Positions 1 to 6,139 of a DNA stretch of 43,026 nucleotides are shown here, piece after piece. Where the stretch lies: contig JBDNFC010000137.1 in assembly GCA_041690035.1 (NCBI GenBank), positions 1 through 43,026 of the forward strand, given 5' to 3'. The position numbers were made by a program, and so were the translations under genes. The stretch comes from CALSPH01 sp041690035 (GTDB lineage Bacteria > Bacteroidota > Bacteroidia > NS11-12g > UBA955). The notes beneath the pieces were generated by a model, which made no database searches, was not told the origin of the DNA, and was given only the letters and a program-made list of their open reading frames with translations. Within the stretch, counting starts at the first letter, position 1. Every line of letters begins with the position of its first letter.

Positions 1-89
1 AGTTTACCCAAAATAGCTGTAAAACCAAATATAAAAACTGAAATATGCAGTTTAAAATAAGGGATATTATTTTTGTTTAGCAAAGCCAT
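1..89 (-). CDS. EamA/DMT-superfamily transporter, N-terminal fragment (cut by window edge)
   Basis: An ATG at 89-87 on the minus strand opens a frame that runs off the left edge, giving 29 codons. The peptide begins with a short polar stretch (MALLNKNNIPYFK) and continues into a hydrophobic helix, LHISVFIFGFTAILGKL. The pattern HxxVFxFGFTAILGKL resembles the first membrane helix of Bacteroidota EamA/RhaT-type drug/metabolite exporters, which usually have ten helices. The start codon lies only 3 bases past the coaE stop, so this is very probably the last visible gene of the nusB-DUF1573-yajC-coaE operon. Substrate cannot be predicted. The family call rests on 29 residues and is moderate. Confidence 0.6.
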   Translation of the reverse strand, partial: MALLNKNNIPYFKLHISVFIFGFTAILGK

Positions 90-92
90 CTG

Positions 93-683
93 CTACTGCA
101 CATTATTAAAAACACCCAAAATCTTAGCATGTATTTTTTTTACTTGATGTATCAAGCTTTCATTACCATCGTTTTTAATAATGTAGTCAGCATATTTATT
201 TTTTTCTGCCTGTGGCATTTGTTTATCTATTCTTGATAAAATTTCTTTGCGGCTAAAGCCATTTCTAGCCATCACCCGCGCAATACAAATGTCTAAAGGT
301 GCAGAAACTACAATAAGCTTGTCTAATAATAAATATGATTTTGATTCTATCAACAATGCCGCCTCTTTTAAAGTGTAGGGTGAGGTTTGTTCTTTCTGCC
401 AAATATCATAATCTCTAGCCACAGCTGGGTGCACTATTGAATTTAGTTTTTCAATTTCCACTTTGCTAATAAAGGCTCGGGCTGCAAGCACTTTATTTTG
501 AAGAACGTTATCTTTATAAACATCTGTGCCAAATACCTTCGATATTTCGCCTACTAATTCAGTGTTTATTAAATGTTTGGCTCTTTCATCTGCATAATAA
601 GTTGGAATATGCAAGTGTTCAAATATTTTACACACTGTGGTTTTTCCAGTGCCCATACCACCTGTAATGCCAATTTTTAGCAT
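93..683 (-). CDS. coaE: Dephospho-CoA kinase
   Basis: CoaE phosphorylates the 3'-hydroxyl of dephospho-CoA with ATP, the last step of coenzyme A synthesis, in the cytoplasm. The 196-residue length fits the family (about 200). The N-terminus carries the P-loop GITGGMGTGKTTV (residues 5-17). Further on, YYADERAKHLI corresponds to the family's conserved Asp region after the P-loop, and VVSAPLDICIARVMARNG is the nucleotide-proximal strand with Arg residues of the lid. The start follows yajC by 7 bases, and the EamA fragment begins 3 bases after the stop, so it is an internal operon gene. Identification is secure. Confidence 0.96.
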   Translation of the reverse strand: MLKIGITGGMGTGKTTVCKIFEHLHIPTYYADERAKHLINTELVGEISKVFGTDVYKDNVLQNKVLAARAFISKVEIEKLNSIVHPAVARDYDIWQKEQTSPYTLKEAALLIESKSYLLLDKLIVVSAPLDICIARVMARNGFSRKEILSRIDKQMPQAEKNKYADYIIKNDGNESLIHQVKKIHAKILGVFNNVQ

Positions 684-690
684 TAAAATA

Positions 691-1005
691 CTACGCTTTG
701 TTTTTTAACGATGCACTCATTTCCATCGATATGGCAGAGCGTTCAATTTTTACTTTTTGCTTGTCTTCTAATTCGATGATTGCTGTAGTATCATCAAGTT
801 TCACTATTTTGGCATGCATGCCACTTGTAGTTATTATTTGATCTCCAGTGCTTAAAGCCTGAATAAATGCTTTTTGTTTTTTACCTTTTCTTACCTGTGG
901 CAAAATCATAAAAATATAAAAAACCGCTACAATTGCTACCATAAATATGGTACTCGTTATATTACTAGTTTTCTCTTGTGCTATTGCTAAAATCATTGTA
1001 TTCAT
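691..1005 (-). CDS. yajC: Preprotein translocase subunit YajC
   Basis: YajC is a small inner-membrane protein that accompanies the SecDF-SecYEG translocon. The 104-residue protein has one N-terminal membrane helix (about residues 18-37, ending FYIFMILPQVRKGKKQ). The conserved cytoplasmic YajC core follows, with GDQIITTSGMHAKIVKLDD (about residues 54-72) and a basic tail. The motif order helix, PQ(V)RKxKK, GDxVxTxSG is diagnostic. It sits 4 bases after the DUF1573 gene and 7 bases before coaE, an order common in Bacteroidota. No anomaly seen. Confidence 0.95.
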   Translation of the reverse strand: MNTMILAIAQEKTSNITSTIFMVAIVAVFYIFMILPQVRKGKKQKAFIQALSTGDQIITTSGMHAKIVKLDDTTAIIELEDKQKVKIERSAISMEMSASLKNKA

Positions 1006-1009
1006 TTTT

Positions 1010-1468
1010 TTATTTATTATCTTCTTTGTATTGTGGTTCTACATAAACTGTAAAGTTTAGTATTTTTTTTTCTTTAGGATCATTGCTGTATACTGTTATC
1101 AATTTTGTTTGATTCTGTGGTTTTCCTGAACTGTTAAAAATTGCTTTAATAAAACCTTTTTCTCCTGGATCTAGTGGTCTATTGGGTGAAAAGGTTACCG
1201 AAGTGCAACCACAGCTTCCTTCTGCCTTAGTTACTATGAGCGGAGATTTTCCTGCATTTGTGTAATTATATAATATAGTTACTTGCTCGCCTTCTTGAAT
1301 ATTTGGTAATTTTTTTTCAATTTCATCAAATTCAATGATTGCAGCATTTTCTGTATTGCCCTTAGGAGAATCTGCCGTAGCATTGTTTGCATCTGTAAGG
1401 GGCTTCTCGTTGCTGCACGACATAAGAATAGCTGATAGTATACTGATATAGAAGTATTTATTTTTCAA
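1010..1468 (-). CDS. DUF1573 domain lipoprotein
   Basis: This 152-residue protein starts with a lipoprotein signal, ILSAILMSCS, with the lipobox cysteine at residue 18. It should therefore be lipidated and exported. The remainder is a DUF1573 immunoglobulin-like domain. Marks of that family are the EGSCGCTSVTF segment (paired cysteines in GSCGC), the PLDPGEKGFIKAIFNSSGK strand pair and the closing ITVYSNDPKEKKILNFTVYV. DUF1573 proteins are abundant in Bacteroidota, with no assigned biochemical role; an adhesive or scaffolding Ig-fold function is inference. It lies 40 bases after nusB and 4 bases before yajC. Confidence 0.9.
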   Translation of the reverse strand: MKNKYFYISILSAILMSCSNEKPLTDANNATADSPKGNTENAAIIEFDEIEKKLPNIQEGEQVTILYNYTNAGKSPLIVTKAEGSCGCTSVTFSPNRPLDPGEKGFIKAIFNSSGKPQNQTKLITVYSNDPKEKKILNFTVYVEPQYKEDNK

Positions 1469-1508
1469 TGATTTTTAAAATTTTTTATTTCTGCAAAATT
1501 AATTTTTT

Positions 1509-2450
1509 TTACATTTCTCGCAATCCTTTTTCGTTTTTATTTATTTTTTTTTCGTGGGTCAATTGATTTTTTAAACTGTCTAACACACCATTTAAAAACT
1601 TACTGCTTTGTGGTGTAGAAAATTGTTTAGAAACCTCTAAGTATTCATTGATGGTAACTTTTAATGGAATATCTTCGAAGTAAATAAATTCACAATAGGC
1701 CAAAAGTATTAATAATTGATCTGTTTGAGCCATTCTTTCTACATCCCAGTTCTTGATATGTTTATCTAGTATTAATAACATCTCTTGCTGATTGATTAAC
1801 ACCTTTTCTACCAGCCTTTTTCCAAAAACAATCTCCTCATTATCTTGCATTGGAATAATCTGCAAAGGCAATTCTAAGTCATTTTCTTTTACTTGAGAAA
1901 TTGTTTGTAATACCGCTTTAACCACTTGTTTTTTATCATCATGCCATGTTATAAATGCGTTATTCAAAGCTTCATCTATTTCTGGTACGTGTTTAAATGC
2001 TGTTGCAATTAATTTTAATAAAAAATCTTTTGATTGTTCAAAACTAGGTTCCTCAAATACTAAATAATCTTTACAAAAATCTAAATCTACAATATACCTA
2101 TACAATGTTAGTATTGCTTCTCCTTCATTATTCCATGAAGAATTAAAATTATCTACACTATTTATAGGTGTAGCATCTATAATTGAAAGCAATTTATTTT
2201 TGTTTAATAGCTTATGAGTTCTAATTTTTTCTTTACTTGGATAATATTTACTTTCCTCCAAGTTTAATTCGGTTATCAAAAATTGATCTAATGCCTGTAT
2301 TAATTTGATTGAAAAAAAATAAGAGTTCTGAATATTAGTAATATGTTTTACAAACATTTGTTGCCCTATTTTTTCAGAATTTTCACCATTTTGGCGCAAG
2401 CTGTAAAGGGTATGCATTGCTTTTATTCTGACTAATCTCCTGGTGAGCAT
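1509..2450 (-). CDS. nusB: Transcription antitermination factor NusB (long Bacteroidota form)
   Basis: NusB binds boxA RNA together with NusE/S10 and supports antitermination on rRNA operons. The protein has 313 residues, about twice the size of NusB from Proteobacteria, which is usual for Bacteroidota, where a long N-terminal region precedes the NusB domain. The start MLTRRLVRIKAMHTLYS has the family's opening RRxxRxKAMQxLY pattern. The C-terminal half has WDVERMAQTDQLLILLAY and the signature INEYLEVSKQFSTPQSSKFLNGVLD (split here: INEYLEVSKQFS, then TPQSSKFLNGVLD). It is the first gene of the operon, with a TAnnTTTG promoter element at 2492-2499. Confidence 0.93.
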   Translation of the reverse strand: MLTRRLVRIKAMHTLYSLRQNGENSEKIGQQMFVKHITNIQNSYFFSIKLIQALDQFLITELNLEESKYYPSKEKIRTHKLLNKNKLLSIIDATPINSVDNFNSSWNNEGEAILTLYRYIVDLDFCKDYLVFEEPSFEQSKDFLLKLIATAFKHVPEIDEALNNAFITWHDDKKQVVKAVLQTISQVKENDLELPLQIIPMQDNEEIVFGKRLVEKVLINQQEMLLILDKHIKNWDVERMAQTDQLLILLAYCEFIYFEDIPLKVTINEYLEVSKQFSTPQSSKFLNGVLDSLKNQLTHEKKINKNEKGLREM

Positions 2451-2780
2451 ATTAATTTATGGGATGAACTGTGAGTGTTTTTAAAGGACTGCAAATATAA
2501 TATAATAAAGCCAAATATAGCAGCGAGTTAAATTTTAAAGTTAGTTAAATTTTTTTGCGCTCGTTTGCTATAAATATTGTCATTGAAAGATTGTAAAATT
2601 TTAGTTTTGAAAAATGTAAATAATGCCTTTTCTAAGCATTTATTTTTTTACCCATTATGATGCTCGCAGATGACTATTATACAATTTTGGTCTTAAAATT
2701 TAATATTATAATATTAAGTCCATAAAATGTGACACATTAAAATTTGTGAAATTAGTTGTTTCTTTTTAAAAAATGCGCAT
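2451..2780. other. Gene-free spacer with inverted repeats
   Basis: No coding frame is convincing here. The stretch holds the nusB -7 element (2492-2499). A long imperfect hairpin pairs TATAGCA (2516-2522) plus CGAG (2524-2527) with CTCG (2560-2563) plus TGCTATA (2566-2572). A short hairpin followed by a T-run on the plus strand lies near 2625-2650 (AATGC to GCATTTATTTTTTT). A perfect AT palindrome TTAATATTATAATATTAA occupies 2700-2717. Base composition is very AT-rich. It may hold a small RNA or only regulatory DNA; nothing in the sequence decides. Confidence 0.5.
2492..2499 (-). promoter_or_regulatory. Bacteroidota -7 promoter element upstream of nusB
   Basis: On the minus strand the octamer reads TATATTTG, an exact match to the Bacteroidota primary-sigma -7 consensus TAnnTTTG. 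It lies 42 bases before the nusB ATG. No convincing TTTG -33 box is seen at the usual spacing, so the assignment relies on the -7 element and position. Confidence 0.55.
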
Positions 2781-2813
2781 AAAAAAACCAACTTATTTCT
2801 AAGCTGGTTTTTT
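2781..2813 (-). terminator. Rho-independent terminator of the tRNA-Gly/tRNA-Leu unit
   Basis: The arms AAAAAACCAACTT and AAGCTGGTTTTTT pair over 13 positions with a single G-U wobble and a short loop (ATTTCT). On the minus strand the hairpin ends in a T-run. It begins 3 bases beyond the 3' end of tRNA-Leu, as expected for the end of that transcript. Confidence 0.85.
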
Positions 2814-2816
2814 ATG

Positions 2817-2901
2817 TACCCCAGGCGGGACTTGAACCCGCACGACTGTTAAGGTCACAGGATTTTAAGTCCTGCGTGTCTACCAATTCCACCACCAGGG
2901 C
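2817..2901 (-). tRNA. tRNA-Leu (anticodon TAA)
   Basis: The minus strand folds as a class II tRNA of 85 bases including the discriminator A. Acceptor arms GCCCTGG and CTGGGGT pair with three G-U wobbles. The D-arm contains TGGTGGAATTGGTAGACAC, as in other bacterial leucine tRNAs. The anticodon arm is CAGGA-CTTAAAA-TCCTG with anticodon TAA, then a long variable arm and the T-arm GCGGG-TTCAAGT-CCCGC. CCA is not encoded (the next bases are CAT), so the CCA-adding enzyme encoded at 39483-40898 is needed for its maturation. Confidence 0.95.
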
Positions 2902-2929
2902 AGGTGTTTTTTATCTCTCTCAATAATGG

Positions 2930-3002
2930 AGCGAAAGACGAGGTTCGAACTCGCGACCTCAACCTTGGCAAGGTTGCGCTCTACCAGCTGAGCTACTTTC
3001 GC
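2930..3002 (-). tRNA. tRNA-Gly (anticodon GCC)
   Basis: A standard 73-base cloverleaf on the minus strand. Acceptor arms GCGAAAG and CTTTCGC pair perfectly, with discriminator T. The D-arm is GCTCAGCTGGTAGAGC. The anticodon arm is CAACC-TTGCCAA-GGTTG, giving anticodon GCC, which reads GGC and GGU. The T-arm is CGAGG-type with loop TTCGAAC. A CCA is encoded directly after the discriminator (2927-2929). It is the first gene of a two-tRNA unit with tRNA-Leu 28 bases downstream. Confidence 0.96.
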
Positions 3003-3012
3003 ATTGGGTTTG

Positions 3013-3045
3013 CAAATGTAATATACTAATATCTACTAATCCAAA
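3013..3045 (-). promoter_or_regulatory. Promoter of the tRNA-Gly/tRNA-Leu unit
   Basis: On the minus strand a -33 TTTG (3045-3042) is followed, 21 bases later, by the -7 element TACATTTG (3020-3013). Both match the Bacteroidota consensus TTTG...TAnnTTTG. The -7 element ends about 10 bases before the mature tRNA-Gly 5' end, leaving a leader of only a few bases. This is the best two-box promoter in the window. Confidence 0.8.
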
Positions 3046-3143
3046 AAAAATGTTGTTTTTATTTTTTGTGGGCTTTTTTAGTAATAATGGGTCTTTCATG
3101 CAGCTTTATAAAATTATATAATGTATTATTGTGATTTACTTCA

Positions 3144-3151
3144 TAAATTTG
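3144..3151 (+). promoter_or_regulatory. -7 element upstream of the FAD oxidoreductase
   Basis: TAAATTTG matches TAnnTTTG exactly and ends 9 bases before the ATG at 3161. If real, transcription starts at or just before that ATG, which rules out the upstream GTG at 3131 as start codon and implies a very short leader. Confidence 0.5.
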
Positions 3152-3160
3152 TTGGATAAA

Positions 3161-4297
3161 ATGAGCGTAAAAAATATAAGTTGGTGGATAAATGAAACCT
3201 ATTTACAAAAATTTGATTTTGCAATACTTGGCAATGGTTTCACTGGTATTCAAGCTGCAATTCAATTGAGAAAAAAACACCCTTTGGCATCTATTGCTAT
3301 TATTGATAAAAACTATATTTGCTCTGGTGCATCTCTACGCAATGCTGGTTTTGCTTGTTTTGGAAGTGTTAGCGAAATATTGGATGACTTAGAAAATCAA
3401 TCAAAAGATGAAGTTTTTAATCTTGTAAAAATGCGCTATGAAGGGTTAAGGTATTTAATTGATGATTTTGGAGAAAATATTGACTACCACCAAGGAAATG
3501 CACAAGAGGTGTTTTTAGAAAATGAAAAATCAAATTCTGAAAAATGTGTAAGCATGCTAGGTAGTATTAACAATGAAATGAAAAATATTACAAATTTATC
3601 AAATACTTATTTTGAAAAAAAACAAAATTTGAGTTCGGGGTTTTTAACAAATTCAATTGGCAATAATTTAGAAGGGTATTTAAATACGGGTAAAATGTAT
3701 CATAAAATGCATAAAAAAGCAATTGAAATGGATATTTTTTGGATCTCGAATTTTGAAGTTTTAGCAGTTGAAAAGAATCAGGATTATTTTCAAATTATAG
3801 CTAAAAACAATGAAGTTATTAACGCCAATATTGTCATTTCATGTCTAAACGCTTATACTAAAACCTTGATAAAAAATGCACCAATTGTTCCTTCAAGGGG
3901 ACAGATAATTGTGAGTCATCCATTAAAAAAACAAGTGCTTTCAGGTATCCTGCATGCAGATAAGGGGTATATCTATGCAAGACCATTGGGAGACCGCATA
4001 TTGATTGGTGGTGCTAGAAATACTGATTTTGAGCAAGAACAAACCTACAGTGTTGGAGAAAATAAGAAAATCACTGCTCAATTATTAGCTTTTGTAAATA
4101 AATATTTTTTACAAAATACAACTACAGAAATAGCTATGAACTGGTCTTGCATAATGGCCATGTCGCCAGAAAAAGGAGGCTTGCCCATTGTAGAGGAAAT
4201 TGAAAAGAATCTTTGGGTCTGCTATAGATTGGGTGGCATGGGCGTGGCACTTAGCGCAATGCTTGCGAGAAATTTAGTAAATAAAATTTCAGGGTAG
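3161..4297 (+). CDS. FAD-dependent oxidoreductase, DAO/DadA family
   Basis: A 378-residue flavoenzyme of the D-amino-acid-oxidase/glycine-oxidase fold. The N-terminal dinucleotide-binding strand FDFAILGNGFTGIQAAIQL carries GxGxxG, followed by an acidic strand end (AIIDK). Near the C-terminus, RPLGDRILIGGARNTDFE and WVCYRLGGMGVALSAMLARN match the FAD-closing segments of the DAO family. The substrate is unknown; oxidation of an amino acid or amine is family inference. I chose the ATG at 3161 (MSVKNISWW) over the GTG at 3131 because the -7 element lies between them. It converges on, and overlaps by 9 bases, the glycosyltransferase gene on the other strand. Confidence 0.85.
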   Translation: MSVKNISWWINETYLQKFDFAILGNGFTGIQAAIQLRKKHPLASIAIIDKNYICSGASLRNAGFACFGSVSEILDDLENQSKDEVFNLVKMRYEGLRYLIDDFGENIDYHQGNAQEVFLENEKSNSEKCVSMLGSINNEMKNITNLSNTYFEKKQNLSSGFLTNSIGNNLEGYLNTGKMYHKMHKKAIEMDIFWISNFEVLAVEKNQDYFQIIAKNNEVINANIVISCLNAYTKTLIKNAPIVPSRGQIIVSHPLKKQVLSGILHADKGYIYARPLGDRILIGGARNTDFEQEQTYSVGENKKITAQLLAFVNKYFLQNTTTEIAMNWSCIMAMSPEKGGLPIVEEIEKNLWVCYRLGGMGVALSAMLARNLVNKISG

Positions 4298-5395
4298 GTG
4301 AGCTGCCAAAAGCTTTTCCAAACTATTTTCTACTTCACTTAGTTCAATACTGCACAACGCAGGACATAATTTAGCACTTAATAAAGTGTTATTTACAAAT
4401 GCTAAGGGCCATTTTTTATCTGCTTTATGTCGAATTATATTTCGCTCATTTTCAGGCGGCCACCAGTTTCCAGGATAGTTGCGCGAACCAAATAGTGCTA
4501 TCAATGGCGTGTTTAAAGAATAGGCTATATGCATTGGTCCACTATCATTACAAATTAGCAGTTGGGCTTTAGATAACACAAACCTTAATTCTTCTAAGGT
4601 AGTTTTACCACATAAATCTACCATATTTGGGTGCGCAATTTGTCCTACAGAATCAATTTCTAAACCCACAATTACAATATGGTATCCTTTTAGTAGGCAT
4701 GATTTTATTAACAAAGCAAATTTATCCCATTTTTTAGATAAAAGCTTTGCACCAGGAGCAATAACAATATATTTTTTTGGTAAAAGGACACTAAGTGCAA
4801 ATTGGTTTTCTTTTTTAACATTTAAAGGCAGATAGTTTTCTGGGATAAAAAAATTAACCTGTTTATTAATCGTCTGTTGATGTTTTAAAAATTCTCGAGG
4901 ATGCGATTTATTAAAGTACCTAAAGAATTTCAATAGATAACTATTGCCAATTTGCCAACCACAGCCATTTCTTATGCCACAATACCTATAAAAAAGCATA
5001 TTTCTTATTTGGGTATAAAGCGTGTCAACATCTTGAGGGATTTCGCATACTGAATTAATGTTGTTTTTAATCAATTCTTTTTTTAAAGATTTTACACTAT
5101 AATCTTTAAAACTAAAACAATTATCAAAAATTAAAGCCTCTGGTAAATTGGCTATTTTACCTGCTTCCCAATCAAGATGAGTGGTGAGTAAAAAAAGCTT
5201 TTTATCAGGATATTTAGCCCGAAAAGCAAGATAAAATGGTTGACAAACTGCATGGTCTCCAACAGTGCCCTTGCGAACAATTAATAAATTACCTTCTATT
5301 TTAGGTCTAAATAAAATTTTTCTAAAAGTATTTAGTATACTAAACCTAATTTGATCGTAAATATTAATTAAAAATAAACTTGGGTAATATTTCAT
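4289..5395 (-). CDS. Glycosyltransferase family 9 (heptosyltransferase-like)
   Basis: A 368-residue GT9 protein of the ADP-heptose:LPS heptosyltransferase type, acting at the inner face of the cytoplasmic membrane on lipopolysaccharide core or another surface glycan. The N-terminal domain opens with LLIVRKGTVGDHAVCQPFY, the acceptor-side motif (RxGxxGDxxxxxP). The C-terminal domain has APGAKLLSKKW (the PGA/K motif) and ICNDSGPMHIAYSLNTPLIALFGS, with the hallmark NDSGPMH that contacts the nucleotide-sugar phosphate. The sugar and acceptor cannot be read from the sequence. The gene stands alone between a convergent flavoenzyme and a divergent cold-shock-domain gene. Its 3' end overlaps the convergent gene by 9 bases. 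Confidence 0.9.
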   Translation of the reverse strand: MKYYPSLFLINIYDQIRFSILNTFRKILFRPKIEGNLLIVRKGTVGDHAVCQPFYLAFRAKYPDKKLFLLTTHLDWEAGKIANLPEALIFDNCFSFKDYSVKSLKKELIKNNINSVCEIPQDVDTLYTQIRNMLFYRYCGIRNGCGWQIGNSYLLKFFRYFNKSHPREFLKHQQTINKQVNFFIPENYLPLNVKKENQFALSVLLPKKYIVIAPGAKLLSKKWDKFALLIKSCLLKGYHIVIVGLEIDSVGQIAHPNMVDLCGKTTLEELRFVLSKAQLLICNDSGPMHIAYSLNTPLIALFGSRNYPGNWWPPENERNIIRHKADKKWPLAFVNNTLLSAKLCPALCSIELSEVENSLEKLLAAHLP

Positions 5396-5580
5396 TTGAT
5401 TTTGATAGCTATTTTTAAGTAATAGTATAATCTATTTCTAGCTAATTTTATTTGCAAATTCTATTTTATAATGTATTTTTTGATGCAAAAAATTAATGTT
5501 AAATAAAAATCAACTAAGCAAATGCAAAGATTGACTAAAACAAAATAAATAACTAACTTTTTTGTAAAAAAATATTCTAA

Positions 5581-5608
5581 TAATTTTGTTAATAATTTTG
5601 TACTTTTG
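5581..5608 (+). promoter_or_regulatory. Three tandem TAnnTTTG elements upstream of the cold-shock-domain gene
   Basis: Exact matches to TAnnTTTG occur at 5581-5588 (TAATTTTG), 5593-5600 (TAATTTTG) and 5601-5608 (TACTTTTG). The last is followed by GCAGG, typical for a Bacteroidota start region, and lies 31 bases before the ATG. Some or all may be used; the third is the best placed. Confidence 0.6.
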
Positions 5609-5639
5609 CAGGAATAAATAAAATACATTTTAAAAATAC

Positions 5640-6086
5640 ATGGGAAGATCACAAGAAACATTTGGCAAAAAAGAAGTTAAGAGTAAAAAAGACAAAAAAA
5701 GAAAAGAAAAAGATGCAAAAAGATTAGAGAAACGTGGTGCAGAAAAATCTAGCTCTTTGGACGATATGATTGCCTATGTAGATGAGTTTGGGGTAATAAG
5801 CAATACCCCACCAGACCCAAGTAAAAAAGTAGAAATTAATGCTGAAGATATTATATTAGGAATCCCACAAAAAGAAATAGAGGAAGAAGAATTAGTAAAA
5901 TTAGGCACGGTAACTTTTTTTAATCCAGACAAAGGATATGGATTTATTAGAGATAATAAGTCAAAAGAGAGTGTTTTTGTGCATATAAATAATGTTGATG
6001 GCGATTTAAAAGAGAATAATCAAGTGAGTTTTGAGGTTGAAATGGGACCCAAAGGTTCTAACGCTGTTAAAGTAAAATTGGTGTAA
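5640..6086 (+). CDS. Cold-shock-domain protein with basic N-terminal extension
   Basis: The 148-residue protein has two parts. The first 35 or so residues are lysine- and glutamate-rich (KKEVKSKKDKKRKEKDAKR), a charged helical tail likely to bind nucleic acid nonspecifically. Residues about 85-147 form a cold-shock domain: GTVTFFNPDKGYGFIRD contains RNP1 (KGYGFI), SVFVHINNV contains RNP2 (VFVHI), and the domain ends AVKVKLV. Proteins of this architecture are common in Bacteroidota and are presumed RNA chaperones. The promoter region at 5581-5608 supports independent transcription. The middle segment (residues 40-80) has low complexity and no recognised fold. Confidence 0.88.
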   Translation: MGRSQETFGKKEVKSKKDKKRKEKDAKRLEKRGAEKSSSLDDMIAYVDEFGVISNTPPDPSKKVEINAEDIILGIPQKEIEEEELVKLGTVTFFNPDKGYGFIRDNKSKESVFVHINNVDGDLKENNQVSFEVEMGPKGSNAVKVKLV

Positions 6087-6093
6087 TTGTTTT

Positions 6094-6116
6094 TTTGAAT
6101 GATTTTATCATTCAAA
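6094..6116. repeat. Perfect hairpin between the cold-shock gene and asnB
   Basis: TTTGAATGA (6094-6102) pairs perfectly with TCATTCAAA (6108-6116) around a 5-base loop. On the plus strand it is not followed by a T-run (AATTAATAAAAAA follows), so it is a weak terminator candidate; it could protect an mRNA 3' end or attenuate asnB. It fills most of the 53-base gap. Confidence 0.45.
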
Positions 6117-6139
6117 TTAATAAAAAATAATAAATATTC

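Noticed and set aside
3131..3160. GTG start for the FAD oxidoreductase
   Set aside because: The -7 element at 3144-3151 lies within the extension; the ATG at 3161 fits better.
5461..5661. 66-codon minus-strand frame in the spacer before the cold-shock gene
   Set aside because: Hydrophobic, Phe/Ile/Leu-rich translation expected from AT-rich DNA, and it overlaps the promoter region of the opposite-strand gene.
6094..6116. Calling the hairpin a terminator of the cold-shock gene
   Set aside because: The stem is perfect but lacks a downstream T-run on the plus strand, so it is listed only as a repeat.
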